Below, piece after piece: positions 18,912 through 28,489 of a DNA stretch of 64,000 nt. A program made the translations under genes and the position numbers. Under the pieces are notes generated by a model. It was given only the letters and a program-made list of their open reading frames with translations, ran no database searches and was not told where the DNA came from. The first letter of the stretch is position 1. The number at the start of each line of letters is the position of its first letter. The stretch comes from Trichomonas tenax (lineage: Eukaryota; Parabasalia; Trichomonadida; Trichomonadidae): positions 62,001 to 126,000 of the forward strand of contig JALKBU010000003.1 in the NCBI GenBank assembly GCA_023091735.1. Direction: 5' to 3'.

Positions 18912-21863
18912 TTAGGTGCACTCGTCATCAACAAATGTAAATATATTATCAATTGTGAAAACAAGTGGCAATATAAAAATTCCGATATATCCATCCGTGC
19001 TTGTTATGTCTTCTTTCTTTTCTAAGTTGAAAGACAACATGCTGCCTGCGCCGATCTTCGACATCGATCCCATGAATGATCCAAGGCCACTTGACATAGA
19101 TGCAATGCTGATTGTTTTCTCTGGAAGGCCAACTTGTGGGACTTCAAATCTGTTGTATTTCTTTTGCAAAGCAGCCCACAACTTGTACCTGGCATCAAGA
19201 AGACTGACATCTTCTTGATCAGTGTATTCAGGAAACGGATGATTCTCCAAATACTTTGCAAGCTTTGTGTTCAACAATGACTTGTAAAGAACAAGAGCGC
19301 AATCGGCAGCCTCAGGGAATCCTGTTTGTTCGATAAACAATTGTCTGTTTCTGAGATAAGCGCGTTTCTCTGTGAGGGTCATGTTTGGAAGGTTCAGGTC
19401 CTTGAATGTTGGAACAGTGACTGCTGTTAGAGAATTGATAACCTTGGAAGTTGAAGAGAATAATTCGGCCATTCTGTAGCCTTTCGCAAACGAACAAATC
19501 CTCTCGAAGAAGAAATACGAGTGAGGAAGTTCTCCATTGGGACTCTTGAATGATGGCTGCTTCACAATACCGCTCTTCTTGAGAGAACCTTGGATGCGAC
19601 TGTTCTTGATTTCATGATTGATTACATTCTTTGTGGCGATCATTGCATTTGCAAGACCTTGGAAAATTCCTCCGAGAACTGATTGCTTGTTTGCATTTGC
19701 TGCAGAAGTGATTTCTGAAGGTGAACGCATGTGATGATCGAAATCTGTAAAGGCATTTTGCATTTCTGATTTGAATGTCGAGATAAGACGTGGCGGAGCC
19801 ATATCAATTTGCCTCATGAGTTGGTTGAATGAAACCTTATACTCAGGATAAACAAAGAGAGGCTTTGGATCCAGTTCGAGATCTGTTGGAACTAAATCGT
19901 AAATCGGCTCGTTGGAAACAGAGAAATCTGGCGTCATCTTATGCAATTCGATAGCATTTTCATGGCATCTTATCGCATTGATGATTGCGCGATCGCGAAT
20001 TAGTTTTGTTTTCATGTTTGTTTTCAAAATTTTGCAATTTGCAGCAATTGCATCACGAAGCTCTTTGTGAGTCCTGAAACGCTCGAAATTCTCTTTTGGA
20101 GGAACTTTCTTGTAATAAATCGCAAAATCTTTCTTTTCGTCAACAAGAAGAATGACAGTCCTAATAAACGCCATTGTGTTGAAACTTGTTTTCGCTGGAA
20201 GAGCGACAGGTGTTGAATGATCAGTTTCCATCTCAATGAGTTCATTTTGGATCTGATTGATAACTGAAAAAGTCTGCTCTGGAGAGATTCCAACTCTGTA
20301 TGGAAGAATGGAGTCAGATTGAGACATTGCACCCATTTTGTGCATGTTGGCGACTTTCTTCAGAGCGGAACTAACTTTTGCATTCTTCTCTGATATTTCT
20401 GATTGCTCATTCGACCACATGATGAATCTTCTCCAGAATCTGCGGCGTCTTGTGTACTTCAACCATGCCTCGAAGCAGCGGATGTTGAACGCGAGGATGT
20501 CCAATCCCATCAATGGAAATATCAATCGCATTGCAATCCTTGGCTTCTCGTGGATCTTCGTGACCATGATTTCATCCTTCAACTTTGCAGCACTAGAAAT
20601 GTGAATCCAGCGGTTCAAAATCCTGTGAGAGAAGAATTTGATTTCTCTGTCATGGAAGAAACTGATGCGATTCCTCTCATGCGCATTGTCGTAAGCAATC
20701 TCGTACCATGCATTGAAAGCTTTGGCCGCCATTTGTCTGTCTCTCTGCTGATTCTCGATGTATTTCAGCCACGCTCTGTGACCTATGCGAAGGATGTTCA
20801 TGTGATAGAAAGCATCAGCGCTGAAGATGATCTGTTGGTTTGTTGCATTCGCGAGAGATTTGTTGTAAAGAGCGCGAACAACTTTCTTCTTGAGAGCAAG
20901 AAGGAACTGCGACTTCGCGCGTTGCTCGAGTTTGATTTTGCTGTTATACGCTTCTTCGATGACACTCCAGCGTGGCAAAACATCGTTTCCTGGCACGTGA
21001 ATGAATGTCTTCGCGTTTATTGTCTGCTGTGTGAAAACTGCGTTCCATTTGATGTATCTATACCAGAGAATGAAAGCGCGATAAACAACGCCAAATGCAA
21101 CACTTTTCTTTGTTGAGAATCGAATGAAACTTAATGATTCACGATGCTTGACTCTTCCTGTTGCAGTAATGTGCCATAAACGCAGGTATCGACGCTTAGA
21201 ATAACTATACATAAGATGAACAAATCCAAATATTTGTTCTGCAGTAAACGGACGATAAATGAATATCTGGCCGGTGAGGTAGTAGACTGGGAATGGTGCC
21301 AATGTTCTAGTTCGATATAACCAATGATTTACATCAAGTATGGGTCTAAATGCTCGATAAATAGCTCTTTGGCGTTTAGGATCAACATCTAAACCCAATT
21401 TCCAGCCGTGAAAGAACATCTGCAATGTTCTCTTCTTAGTTTTGATAATTAAACGAAGAAAGCGCTTATAATGGATTTTCTGAAGATACATTCTGAATGT
21501 CCTCTGTATAATTAAAGCTTGCATATCCTGCGTTTTGTCGACAATGAAGTTTCTGACGAATTTATTGATCGAAATTTTCATTTCTTCAGCGGTCATTGCC
21601 TTTTCCTCCAACGTTTTTGGAATCCCGATCTGGTGTGATCTCGATGTCGCTTGGTTAAATCTGCTCAAATGCTTGTTAAATAAGTTATTTTCAACTTGAA
21701 TGTCGTCATCATCTTCCTCTACATTGTTTTCTGTCCTCACAGACAAAGACTTCGACGATTTCGCCCTTTTTTTGACAACTGTCTCATTTAATTTCGCGTT
21801 ATTCAATTTCGGGACAATAATAACAGGAGCAGCCATACTTTTAGTGCTGTTGAAGCTCTTCAT
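18912..21863 (-). CDS. Sfi1/IQ-motif-like centrin- or calmodulin-binding protein
   Basis: This 983-residue protein has an IQ-like motif at about residues 113-130 (IIQRTFRMYLQKIHYKR). It is followed by a series of helical repeats with an aromatic-Trp core: FFHGWKL, YLRLWHIT, FILWYRYIKW, HRAWLKYI, FNAWYEIA, LNRWIHIS, FEAWLKYTRRRRFWRRF (about 150-485). Repeats of this kind bind centrin or calmodulin in Sfi1-type filaments of centrosomes and basal bodies. The C-terminal half (about 500-983) is helical with no known domain. Two long plus-strand ORFs overlap it as shadows. The GC-rich patch just 5' (21880-21900) has no in-frame ATG, so the ATG at 21863 stands. Confidence 0.85.
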   Translation of the reverse strand: MKSFNSTKSMAAPVIIVPKLNNAKLNETVVKKRAKSSKSLSVRTENNVEEDDDDIQVENNLFNKHLSRFNQATSRSHQIGIPKTLEEKAMTAEEMKISINKFVRNFIVDKTQDMQALIIQRTFRMYLQKIHYKRFLRLIIKTKKRTLQMFFHGWKLGLDVDPKRQRAIYRAFRPILDVNHWLYRTRTLAPFPVYYLTGQIFIYRPFTAEQIFGFVHLMYSYSKRRYLRLWHITATGRVKHRESLSFIRFSTKKSVAFGVVYRAFILWYRYIKWNAVFTQQTINAKTFIHVPGNDVLPRWSVIEEAYNSKIKLEQRAKSQFLLALKKKVVRALYNKSLANATNQQIIFSADAFYHMNILRIGHRAWLKYIENQQRDRQMAAKAFNAWYEIAYDNAHERNRISFFHDREIKFFSHRILNRWIHISSAAKLKDEIMVTKIHEKPRIAMRLIFPLMGLDILAFNIRCFEAWLKYTRRRRFWRRFIMWSNEQSEISEKNAKVSSALKKVANMHKMGAMSQSDSILPYRVGISPEQTFSVINQIQNELIEMETDHSTPVALPAKTSFNTMAFIRTVILLVDEKKDFAIYYKKVPPKENFERFRTHKELRDAIAANCKILKTNMKTKLIRDRAIINAIRCHENAIELHKMTPDFSVSNEPIYDLVPTDLELDPKPLFVYPEYKVSFNQLMRQIDMAPPRLISTFKSEMQNAFTDFDHHMRSPSEITSAANANKQSVLGGIFQGLANAMIATKNVINHEIKNSRIQGSLKKSGIVKQPSFKSPNGELPHSYFFFERICSFAKGYRMAELFSSTSKVINSLTAVTVPTFKDLNLPNMTLTEKRAYLRNRQLFIEQTGFPEAADCALVLYKSLLNTKLAKYLENHPFPEYTDQEDVSLLDARYKLWAALQKKYNRFEVPQVGLPEKTISIASMSSGLGSFMGSMSKIGAGSMLSFNLEKKEDITSTDGYIGIFILPLVFTIDNIFTFVDDECT

Positions 21864-22851
21864 GGACTGTGTCTCTGAGATTATCGCGCCGGGCCGCGAA
21901 TAAAATCTTTGCGTTTGTAAAAAATATAAAAATAAAATTGAAAGAATTATTTTGAAAGGAAAAACGTTTTATGAGATTTTTATGTTCCAAAACATTTTGA
22001 GGCTGTCATATAAATTTAATAAATATGGCCTCGTGATATTCTTTCATCTCCTGCTTGTGTACAAAATGTTGATTGGTTTTATATCATATCTGCAACTGAT
22101 CTGTGAAAATATGCTTGAAGAATCAAAGCATAAACTAAACTGGTTGCCCAAAGGTGGACCCTATTGAGAGAAATTACGATTAAAAAGCCTTCAAACACAG
22201 GGGCCACCTTAGGGTACTAAATATGTCGAATTTTATCTCTACAAAGGAGTTTATTTAGGACCTAAATACCAGTGCGACTACACTAGGTACAAACTGGTCT
22301 AGGTTTAGGGCCTATAAAAACATATAAATCATGTATAAGAAGGTGATATCAAAGTGTGATTATAAACATATAAGCGAGATTATCATGAATTAACAACGAA
22401 TAATCATCGCTCAAGAATAAATAAAAGCTTTATAAGTGTGTAATGTCTTAAAATAGATAAAACAGTTTTTTGAAAATTGGAAATATGTGGGGGAAAGCGG
22501 AATTTCAGTAAGGATAAGTTCTATTGGACAAGTGCAGTGTATTCATGGAAGCTGCATAACATCTTTCTAAATCAACTCCGATCGTAGGCAAAATTTTTTT
22601 CTTTTATTTTCGAAAAATTTCGAATGAGTGAACAATACTGGGAATGATATATCTCATTCTCCGAAATTTCCTTTTCCTATATTTTTGATCTGGTTTTAGT
22701 TTATGAATATGAATTTGATTTCATTTGCTTTGAAAAGAAAAAAAAGTAAAAGTATTGAAGAAATGGTCTCTGATAAAAAATGTTTTACAACAACAACTTC
22801 CCTCTTTACAGAAACGAGAAATTATCAAGATCTTAAATACGAAAAAAAAAC
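21864..22851. other. Long spacer with a GC-richer, palindrome-dense patch
   Basis: This roughly 1-kb spacer holds only short ORFs (21952-22167, 22703-22927) with no recognisable product. Its notable part is 22151-22314, annotated separately. Confidence 0.45.
22151..22314. other. Cluster of inverted repeats, possible structured RNA
   Basis: Several perfect complementary pairs lie within 165 bp of otherwise AT-rich spacer. AAGGTGG (22151-22157) pairs with CCACCTT (22204-22210). ACCCTA (22158-22163) pairs with TAGGGT (22210-22215). TATTTAGG (22252-22259) pairs with CCTAAATA (22261-22268) around a single A. CCAGT (22269-22273) pairs with ACTGG (22293-22297). TAGG-G-CCTA closes the patch (22306-22314). 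I recognise no known snRNA, RNase P or SRP motif. The orientation is unknown. Confidence 0.3.
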
Positions 22852-24837
22852 TTACTGTGGAGAGAAGAATCCCCAGACTTCAACCTCATCAGCCTTGAAT
22901 CTACTTGCACCAGCGAGGAATGTCTGAGCCTGTTCGGATCCGAACTTAAGGCCAATACCGAATGTGTTCTCTATTGTGGAGGCGCATCTGTCGAAGTCAC
23001 CAGCGAGAACTAAGTCATCACGGCCGAAGGAGAATGTCTCTGGAGTACCAACGAGGTAAACTGGGTCTTCAGACTGTGGATGGGCCTGGATGAAGGCGTT
23101 GTTATCGATGGAGAAGAGGAATGATGATGTTCCTTCGCCGAAGCTGCGGCCATCATTTGTCCACTTTGAGGCAGCGAAACCACCGAAAATTCTGTCGTTA
23201 GCCTTGACAATGATAACGGAGATGCCCTTACCATCGACAAGACGATGCATCTCCTTGATTGAGCGGCCATCTGTTGCTGAGCTGAACATAAGATGTGTTT
23301 GTGGCAAAGCCTTGAATGGGAAGCAGTAGTAGAGTCTCTTAGCTGTTTCCATGTCCCTGATGATGCGAGAGCCTTGGAATGGTGTGAAATTGAGTGTCTT
23401 ACCCATATCACGATACTTGGCTTCCTTTCGAGCGGACATTTTCTCCATTGTTGTGTACTTTGGAAGTCCCCCTGTCTGTGGGGCACCTATTGCGCCGCTA
23501 ACAGCGGAATCAAGATTGATTGAGCGTTCCATTGGCTTCTGGCCATCCTCTACCTCGCGAATGGAGAGATTGCCGAAGACAGCGAGGTCAGCGCGAATGT
23601 TTGTTGGCTTCTGAAGATCGATTGATGTTTCGATGTTCTTATCGAGAAGTTCGTTGCGATGGTATGTCTGAAGGAATGGGACTGGCTGGCCATTGGAGTA
23701 ATAGTCGAGAAGAAGTGTGCGTTGTGCTTTGAATTCGTTGTATTTGCGCTGAAGTTCGCTGATTGCCGACTTTGTTTCGACAATACGCTCACCAGCCTCC
23801 TGCTTAGCCTCAGCGATAGCAGCGGCAGCAATGCGGTTGATTTCATCGATAACTTTAGCGAGATTATCCTTGATGTCAGCAACGTTCTGCTCTGCGTCGA
23901 GAATTGCCTTTGTGAGAGCCTTCTCACGTGCCTGGCGAATCTGTGATGGTGTTTGGACGGACTCTGAGAATTTGTTGTATGCTTCAGCGATTGGGATGAG
24001 TTTATGCTTAACAGCGGCGCCCTTGCTGTGGTTTCCAGAGACCTTGCACTCCATGCACACTGGAAGGCTGCACTTCTCGCAGTAGTACTGAACTTTCTGG
24101 CCTGGATGTTCTGGGCAGATCTGGTAGTTCGGGAATGTCTCGCCCAATGGCTTCCTTTCGTGCTTCTTCATGACCTCTGATACGTTGTGGACCTTTGCAT
24201 CGCACTTAGGGCAGAGTTTCATCTCATCGTTGACGCAGAAGAAGAGAGCGGTCTCCTTGTGGCACGAATCGCAGAGGAATCTTTCTAGTGGCTTCTGCTG
24301 GACGTTCTTTCCACCCTTGATGGTGATGAGGTGGATGGAATTGATCTGGCGATAGTTAAAGATGATGAACTCGTCGTTCTCTGAGATCCTGATGGAGCTG
24401 TAGCCCTCTTGGAGGAAGTCCTGGTTTAAGCTGTCCGCTGGTTCGTACTTCGTCTCTTCGAGAGATTTGATTGGATTCATATTGTTGTAAACTTTGCCGA
24501 GCGCGCAAATGCAGTGAACGAGTGTGTACTCCTCCTGGTTCGCTGGTAATTTAATTGAGCTCGTTGTGACCTTGAGTCCGTTTTTCGGGAATTTAATGCC
24601 ATTGAGTGTGATATCGCGAGCAGTTTGGCCGAGAGTAGAAATTTCGAAGAAAATGTCGACTACGTTTGGATTTTCAAGGTTCTTTATGAAGTTATTAAAA
24701 ACATTTTCATTTGTAGCAAGCGAGCATTTCACCATAGAGTCGATAATACACTGTGGCGCTTTGAGCTGGACACGAAGATGGTGCTCAACAATGCCGAACT
24801 CGTCACCGAAGCAAGATACGGAATTTGGAGCAGACAT
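22852..24837 (-). CDS. B-box zinc-finger protein with C-terminal TLDc domain
   Basis: The 661-residue protein has about 185 N-terminal residues of unknown fold. Two tandem B-box zinc fingers follow (about 188-232, LCDSCHKETALFFC with CPKCDAKVH; about 238-284, ICPEHPGQKVQYYCEKCSLPVC with MECKVSGNH). An Ala/Glu-rich coiled coil spans about 300-375. The C-terminal 165 residues look like a TLDc domain (YCFPFKALPQTHLMFSSATDGRSI, then GGFAASKW, FLFSIDN and FSFGRDDLVLAGDF). TRIM-like B-box proteins are often ubiquitin or scaffold factors, while TLDc proteins act on V-ATPase or in oxidative-stress responses. The cell role of this fusion is unknown. No RING finger is present. Confidence 0.85.
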   Translation of the reverse strand: MSAPNSVSCFGDEFGIVEHHLRVQLKAPQCIIDSMVKCSLATNENVFNNFIKNLENPNVVDIFFEISTLGQTARDITLNGIKFPKNGLKVTTSSIKLPANQEEYTLVHCICALGKVYNNMNPIKSLEETKYEPADSLNQDFLQEGYSSIRISENDEFIIFNYRQINSIHLITIKGGKNVQQKPLERFLCDSCHKETALFFCVNDEMKLCPKCDAKVHNVSEVMKKHERKPLGETFPNYQICPEHPGQKVQYYCEKCSLPVCMECKVSGNHSKGAAVKHKLIPIAEAYNKFSESVQTPSQIRQAREKALTKAILDAEQNVADIKDNLAKVIDEINRIAAAAIAEAKQEAGERIVETKSAISELQRKYNEFKAQRTLLLDYYSNGQPVPFLQTYHRNELLDKNIETSIDLQKPTNIRADLAVFGNLSIREVEDGQKPMERSINLDSAVSGAIGAPQTGGLPKYTTMEKMSARKEAKYRDMGKTLNFTPFQGSRIIRDMETAKRLYYCFPFKALPQTHLMFSSATDGRSIKEMHRLVDGKGISVIIVKANDRIFGGFAASKWTNDGRSFGEGTSSFLFSIDNNAFIQAHPQSEDPVYLVGTPETFSFGRDDLVLAGDFDRCASTIENTFGIGLKFGSEQAQTFLAGASRFKADEVEVWGFFSPQ

Positions 24838-25474
24838 GAATTGAATGTGACGGTTTTTCGTTAGACGATAGTAGAAATCCTTACATCTTGTTCACATATT
24901 CCGTTATTGAACACCACCACCGTTATTTTCATACAGAAGTAGCTCCAAACGAAAGAGAAAAATCTGTTTATTGACTATATTTGATGATTTCATAATATGA
25001 AACCTGTCACATCAAAATAAACGCGCAAATGCCTTCCTCATATCCTATATATGAATGCTCTTTGCTTGTAAAAACGAAACGAACATTTTAATTTGATCTA
25101 TAAATATTTGATCTTTATATGAGATCCTTATTTATATATTTTGTTATCTACATAAAATTTAGTATTGTGGTAAGAAATATACTGTCCAATTTATTATATT
25201 TGTTATAATTTCATAACAAAAAATATAAATAAGATAAATGCTTATATATTCATTTGATCTAGATCATGTCCATTATTACACTTTGTTTGTATGAGACAAA
25301 GAAGTTAATCATATGATATTCTGAAATTTCCGAGTTTTGCAAATAGCCTATATATGAGTGTAGCTTGATTATATACTTGTCAAATTGATTTGGATTGGAT
25401 ATTTTGAAAAATAATCTAAATTAGATGTATACTCGAGCCCTTTGACTTAGAACTATGCTAGTTTAGATATGTAG
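24838..25474. other. AT-rich spacer with small palindromes
   Basis: No ORF is supported. TGATCTAGATCA (25255-25266) is a perfect 12-bp palindrome, and TGTTAT...ATAACA (25201-25218) is another inverted pair. These are short enough to be chance in AT-rich DNA. Confidence 0.45.
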
Positions 25475-26812
25475 TTACTGATCTTCAAATGTAGAAAGGA
25501 AATCTGGATATTCACTTTCATGAGACTCCATAACAATATAATCTTTGATATCTTCAATGAATCGATGATCTTTTATGATTTCTCCAAGACAGTTGTCGTG
25601 TGTCGTGCAGTAATTATACATTGAAAGAATTCCATGAATTATCTTCTTATTTATTTTCTTGCTGAAGTCTGACTCATCAAAAACATCTTCAAAAATCTCA
25701 AAGCATCGCTCCATTGTTCTAGTATCGGTCATTAAATGAGGTTTAAACTTAATAATTTCAGCAAGAAAACTTCCTGCAAAATATTTGTGCCTAATATCAC
25801 CAAAATTGACACTCATGGCAATTTCTATCCATGCCATTAAATGATTTTCGAGAGTTGGCAATTCTTGAAATTTCGAAAATTTTGATAATAAACAAAATGC
25901 GACTATTTGTTGAAATAAGTAATCATTATATTCAGTGTGCACGAAGTCTTCTAAATGAAGCAGCATTGTATCAAAATCGAATATATTCAAAGGATTTTCA
26001 ACAAATTTGATGATCTTGGAGCAAACAGCAACAAGATATTGGTTATGTAAATAGTTGTTGTTAATTAAATCAATGCATCCCATTATATATTCTTGATTTA
26101 AACTAAATTGTTCGAAATTTAATAGTAAATCTATAACTCTAGCAACGGATATCTCGCTTCCAGAAAAGAGTGAATTGGAAGCGAATGTGATTGATGTCCA
26201 AATATCATTTATTATTGAAATATCTAGATTTGTTCTTGAAAGTCGTGTTAAAATAAGAACTAAAAGATCAAGTCCAACAGAAACTTGTTTAGCGTTGTTG
26301 GAATGTGTCGAATTTATTATTGATTGAAGAAATGGAGTAAAATCTAACGAATTACACAAAATTTTATTGGAAGAGAGGATATTTCTTGCAATGTCCAAAA
26401 TAATTATGCAGTATTTAGGGTTTGACATAAAGTCTTCGTTATTTAGTAAAGCGAGTGTTTCTTCATTTAAAATATTGGATAATGTCGAAAAGTATTGAAG
26501 AATTTGGAATGCCTCGTAGATGCTTGGCCCAAGATCATCGATGTATTGGAACAAAACTTCGATCAAATATTTTGTCTGATCATTTCTTACGGAAAGTCCT
26601 TTATATTTTGTAAGCAATGCTAATAAATCTAGTATTTGTTGATCGATACCTTGTTGATTTACTGTATTAGTTTGAAATTGAAAATATAAATTTTCAATTT
26701 CGCGATTAAACGCTTCTTTCTGCTCAATTGTGTATTCTGTTTCCGGATCGTTATCGTCTAGTTGATGATTTTTCTTCAAATAGATCAAATTTTTATAGTC
26801 TTCATCATCCAT
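25475..26812 (-). CDS. Helical-repeat protein of unknown function (445 aa)
   Basis: After an acidic N-terminus (about 1-35) the protein is a run of amphipathic helices with Leu/Ile/Phe spacing, like armadillo/HEAT proteins (for example LLALLTKYKG, YEAFQILQYFSTLSNIL, LDLLVLILTRLS). No catalytic motif or named family is recognised. The ATG at 26812 is preceded by two initiator-like sites: TCATTTTT with the +1 A at 26834, and TCAATTTG with the A at 26819. Coding character is clear over the full length. Confidence 0.8.
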   Translation of the reverse strand: MDDEDYKNLIYLKKNHQLDDNDPETEYTIEQKEAFNREIENLYFQFQTNTVNQQGIDQQILDLLALLTKYKGLSVRNDQTKYLIEVLFQYIDDLGPSIYEAFQILQYFSTLSNILNEETLALLNNEDFMSNPKYCIIILDIARNILSSNKILCNSLDFTPFLQSIINSTHSNNAKQVSVGLDLLVLILTRLSRTNLDISIINDIWTSITFASNSLFSGSEISVARVIDLLLNFEQFSLNQEYIMGCIDLINNNYLHNQYLVAVCSKIIKFVENPLNIFDFDTMLLHLEDFVHTEYNDYLFQQIVAFCLLSKFSKFQELPTLENHLMAWIEIAMSVNFGDIRHKYFAGSFLAEIIKFKPHLMTDTRTMERCFEIFEDVFDESDFSKKINKKIIHGILSMYNYCTTHDNCLGEIIKDHRFIEDIKDYIVMESHESEYPDFLSTFEDQ

Positions 26813-27121
26813 ACAAATTGACTTGAAGAAAAATGATTAATTTTGTTGGAAAAAGCAATAAAAAGATATAGCCAATCTATACCATCAAACTTTTCTTTCA
26901 ATTTTTTAATGAAACAAAAAAATCTTTATGGTAAAAATATCTATTCATACTTCAAAAATTAATTTTTGTATTTTTTGATTGATAATCAATGAAAAGCAAA
27001 TCAGTAAATGATCATATTTTTATATGCTCTATATATTCTCCAATATAATTTTCATAGAATTCTTTAGATTGACAATAATTTTAAGAAATTACAGTAAATA
27101 TTGATAATACAAACATTTTAT
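26813..27121. other. AT-rich spacer
   Basis: Apart from the initiator site near 26830, nothing is recognised in this spacer between two minus-strand genes. Confidence 0.5.
26829..26836 (-). promoter_or_regulatory. Initiator TCATTTTT
   Basis: On the minus strand the sequence matches TCA(C/T)T(A/T), 22 nt upstream of the ATG at 26812. Confidence 0.4.
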
Positions 27122-28225
27122 TTACTTCCTCGACTCATCAAGTTTCTTCAATTTCTTTTCTATCATCTTCTGGAATGGTTCATCTGTCTTTGGCTTTTCT
27201 TTCTTCAACTTCTGGAAAGCTGTTACAGCAAACTGCTCACCAAGCTCTCCAAACTGTCCACCAATACCAAAAGCAACCTTCTGGCGCTTCTCTAACTCTT
27301 CGTTGAGACCGAACTTCTTCTTTCTTGCTCTCGCTTGTCTTCCTCCTCTTGACTTCTTCGCGATTGTCTCTGGAATTGGGATTGGTCTGATGTACTTAGG
27401 CGTAAAGTTATTCACCTTCTTCTCGTGCTTCTCCCTGATCTCGAACAGCTTTTTAGACCCGAAACTTCCATCTTGGTAACTTTGGCATGCATCAACTCTC
27501 GAACAGAGCGCAACTTTTCCAGCCAAGTCTCTAAAGATATCATCTCTGTATTCCGGATCTGTTTGCTGTACTAACTCTGACGTGTAAATGATTCCTTGAT
27601 GATTTCCGAGACTTCTCGATGAATAACCAAGCATTGCCTGTTTGTTTGATCCAAACGTTTTGATATCACATGAAGGTATTGCTGCCAACTGTTTTAAGCC
27701 GCCAGCATGCGTAATTAGAATTGCAGAGATTTCGGGTCCAACGATAGCACACATGTTTGGTGCGAACATTTCGACGCATTTCGAGCATATATCAGATAAT
27801 TCTATACCAATGTTAGACGCTTTTATTTGTAAATCGCATAATTCTTGAAATTCCGGGGATTCGATGGGTGCTCCAAGTTTTTGCTTTAATGATAACGTAC
27901 AAGCGACTAGCTGATGTGGTGTGAGCACTTTTGTGATCTCTTCTGAGTCTATTTCGTCGTGTGTCGCGAGATGTTTTGCTAATACTGCAAAAGCTTTGAA
28001 TTCTGAGACAACCGATGACAAATCCGGAAATCTATCATGAAATTGGTTGGAAATAATCGAGTGTAATTGTTTTCTCTGCTGTAATAAGTTCGAAGCGTAT
28101 TTTAACGTGACCATTGCTGCGTCAATCGATTTTGGAGTCGTTTGACGATATTGATTGATCACATTTTGTAGTTCTTCGAGATTCATTTCCTTTTTCAAAG
28201 ATTGAATTTCGTCACTTAAATTCAT
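27122..28225 (-). CDS. PRP31: PRP31, U4/U6 small nuclear ribonucleoprotein (Nop domain)
   Basis: PRP31 bridges U4/U6 and U5 snRNPs in the spliceosomal tri-snRNP by binding the 15.5K-U4 complex. The N-terminal helical region (1-140) leads into the Nop domain at about 150-255: APNMCAIVGPEISAILITHA with GLKQLAAIPSCDIKTFG, then IIYTSELVQQTDPEYR and LAGKVALCSRVDA. A basic C-terminal region (RGGRQARARKKKFGLN, about 290-310), typical of PRP31 rather than NOP56/58, follows. At 367 residues it is shorter than human PRPF31 (499), mainly in the tail. A TCACTTTT initiator lies 18 nt before the ATG. It implies that splicing operates in this organism, although I saw no intron here. Confidence 0.92.
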   Translation of the reverse strand: MNLSDEIQSLKKEMNLEELQNVINQYRQTTPKSIDAAMVTLKYASNLLQQRKQLHSIISNQFHDRFPDLSSVVSEFKAFAVLAKHLATHDEIDSEEITKVLTPHQLVACTLSLKQKLGAPIESPEFQELCDLQIKASNIGIELSDICSKCVEMFAPNMCAIVGPEISAILITHAGGLKQLAAIPSCDIKTFGSNKQAMLGYSSRSLGNHQGIIYTSELVQQTDPEYRDDIFRDLAGKVALCSRVDACQSYQDGSFGSKKLFEIREKHEKKVNNFTPKYIRPIPIPETIAKKSRGGRQARARKKKFGLNEELEKRQKVAFGIGGQFGELGEQFAVTAFQKLKKEKPKTDEPFQKMIEKKLKKLDESRK

Positions 28226-28237
28226 TCAGTCAAAATT

Positions 28238-28245
28238 AAAAGTGA
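28238..28245 (-). promoter_or_regulatory. Initiator TCACTTTT of PRP31
   Basis: It matches the trichomonad initiator, with the +1 A at 28243, 18 nt upstream of the PRP31 ATG. Confidence 0.55.
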
Positions 28246-28489
28246 CACATTTTCATTAATAAAAGTAACACACTTTTGGATATACTGCATTCCATATTGC
28301 TGCAGAATCCGACAGCCATGAAAATATGGCAATTTTAACGTAGAAAATATATATATTTGTAGTACATCATTGAATCTTAAGATTCTGTTTCATGATGTTC
28401 AAGATCTCTTTAAAATTTATGGTATTTTGATTTCATTTTATGCGAAAGGAAGAAGTGATGTGGCTAAGTAGATATAGATACAGTTTATT

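Noticed and set aside
20403..21116. 237-codon plus-strand ORF
   Set aside because: It lies wholly antisense to the Sfi1-like gene, whose Trp repeats and IQ motif are unmistakable.
23010..23486. 158-codon minus-strand ORF
   Set aside because: It is an out-of-frame shadow of the B-box/TLDc gene, with Ser/His/Gln-skewed composition.
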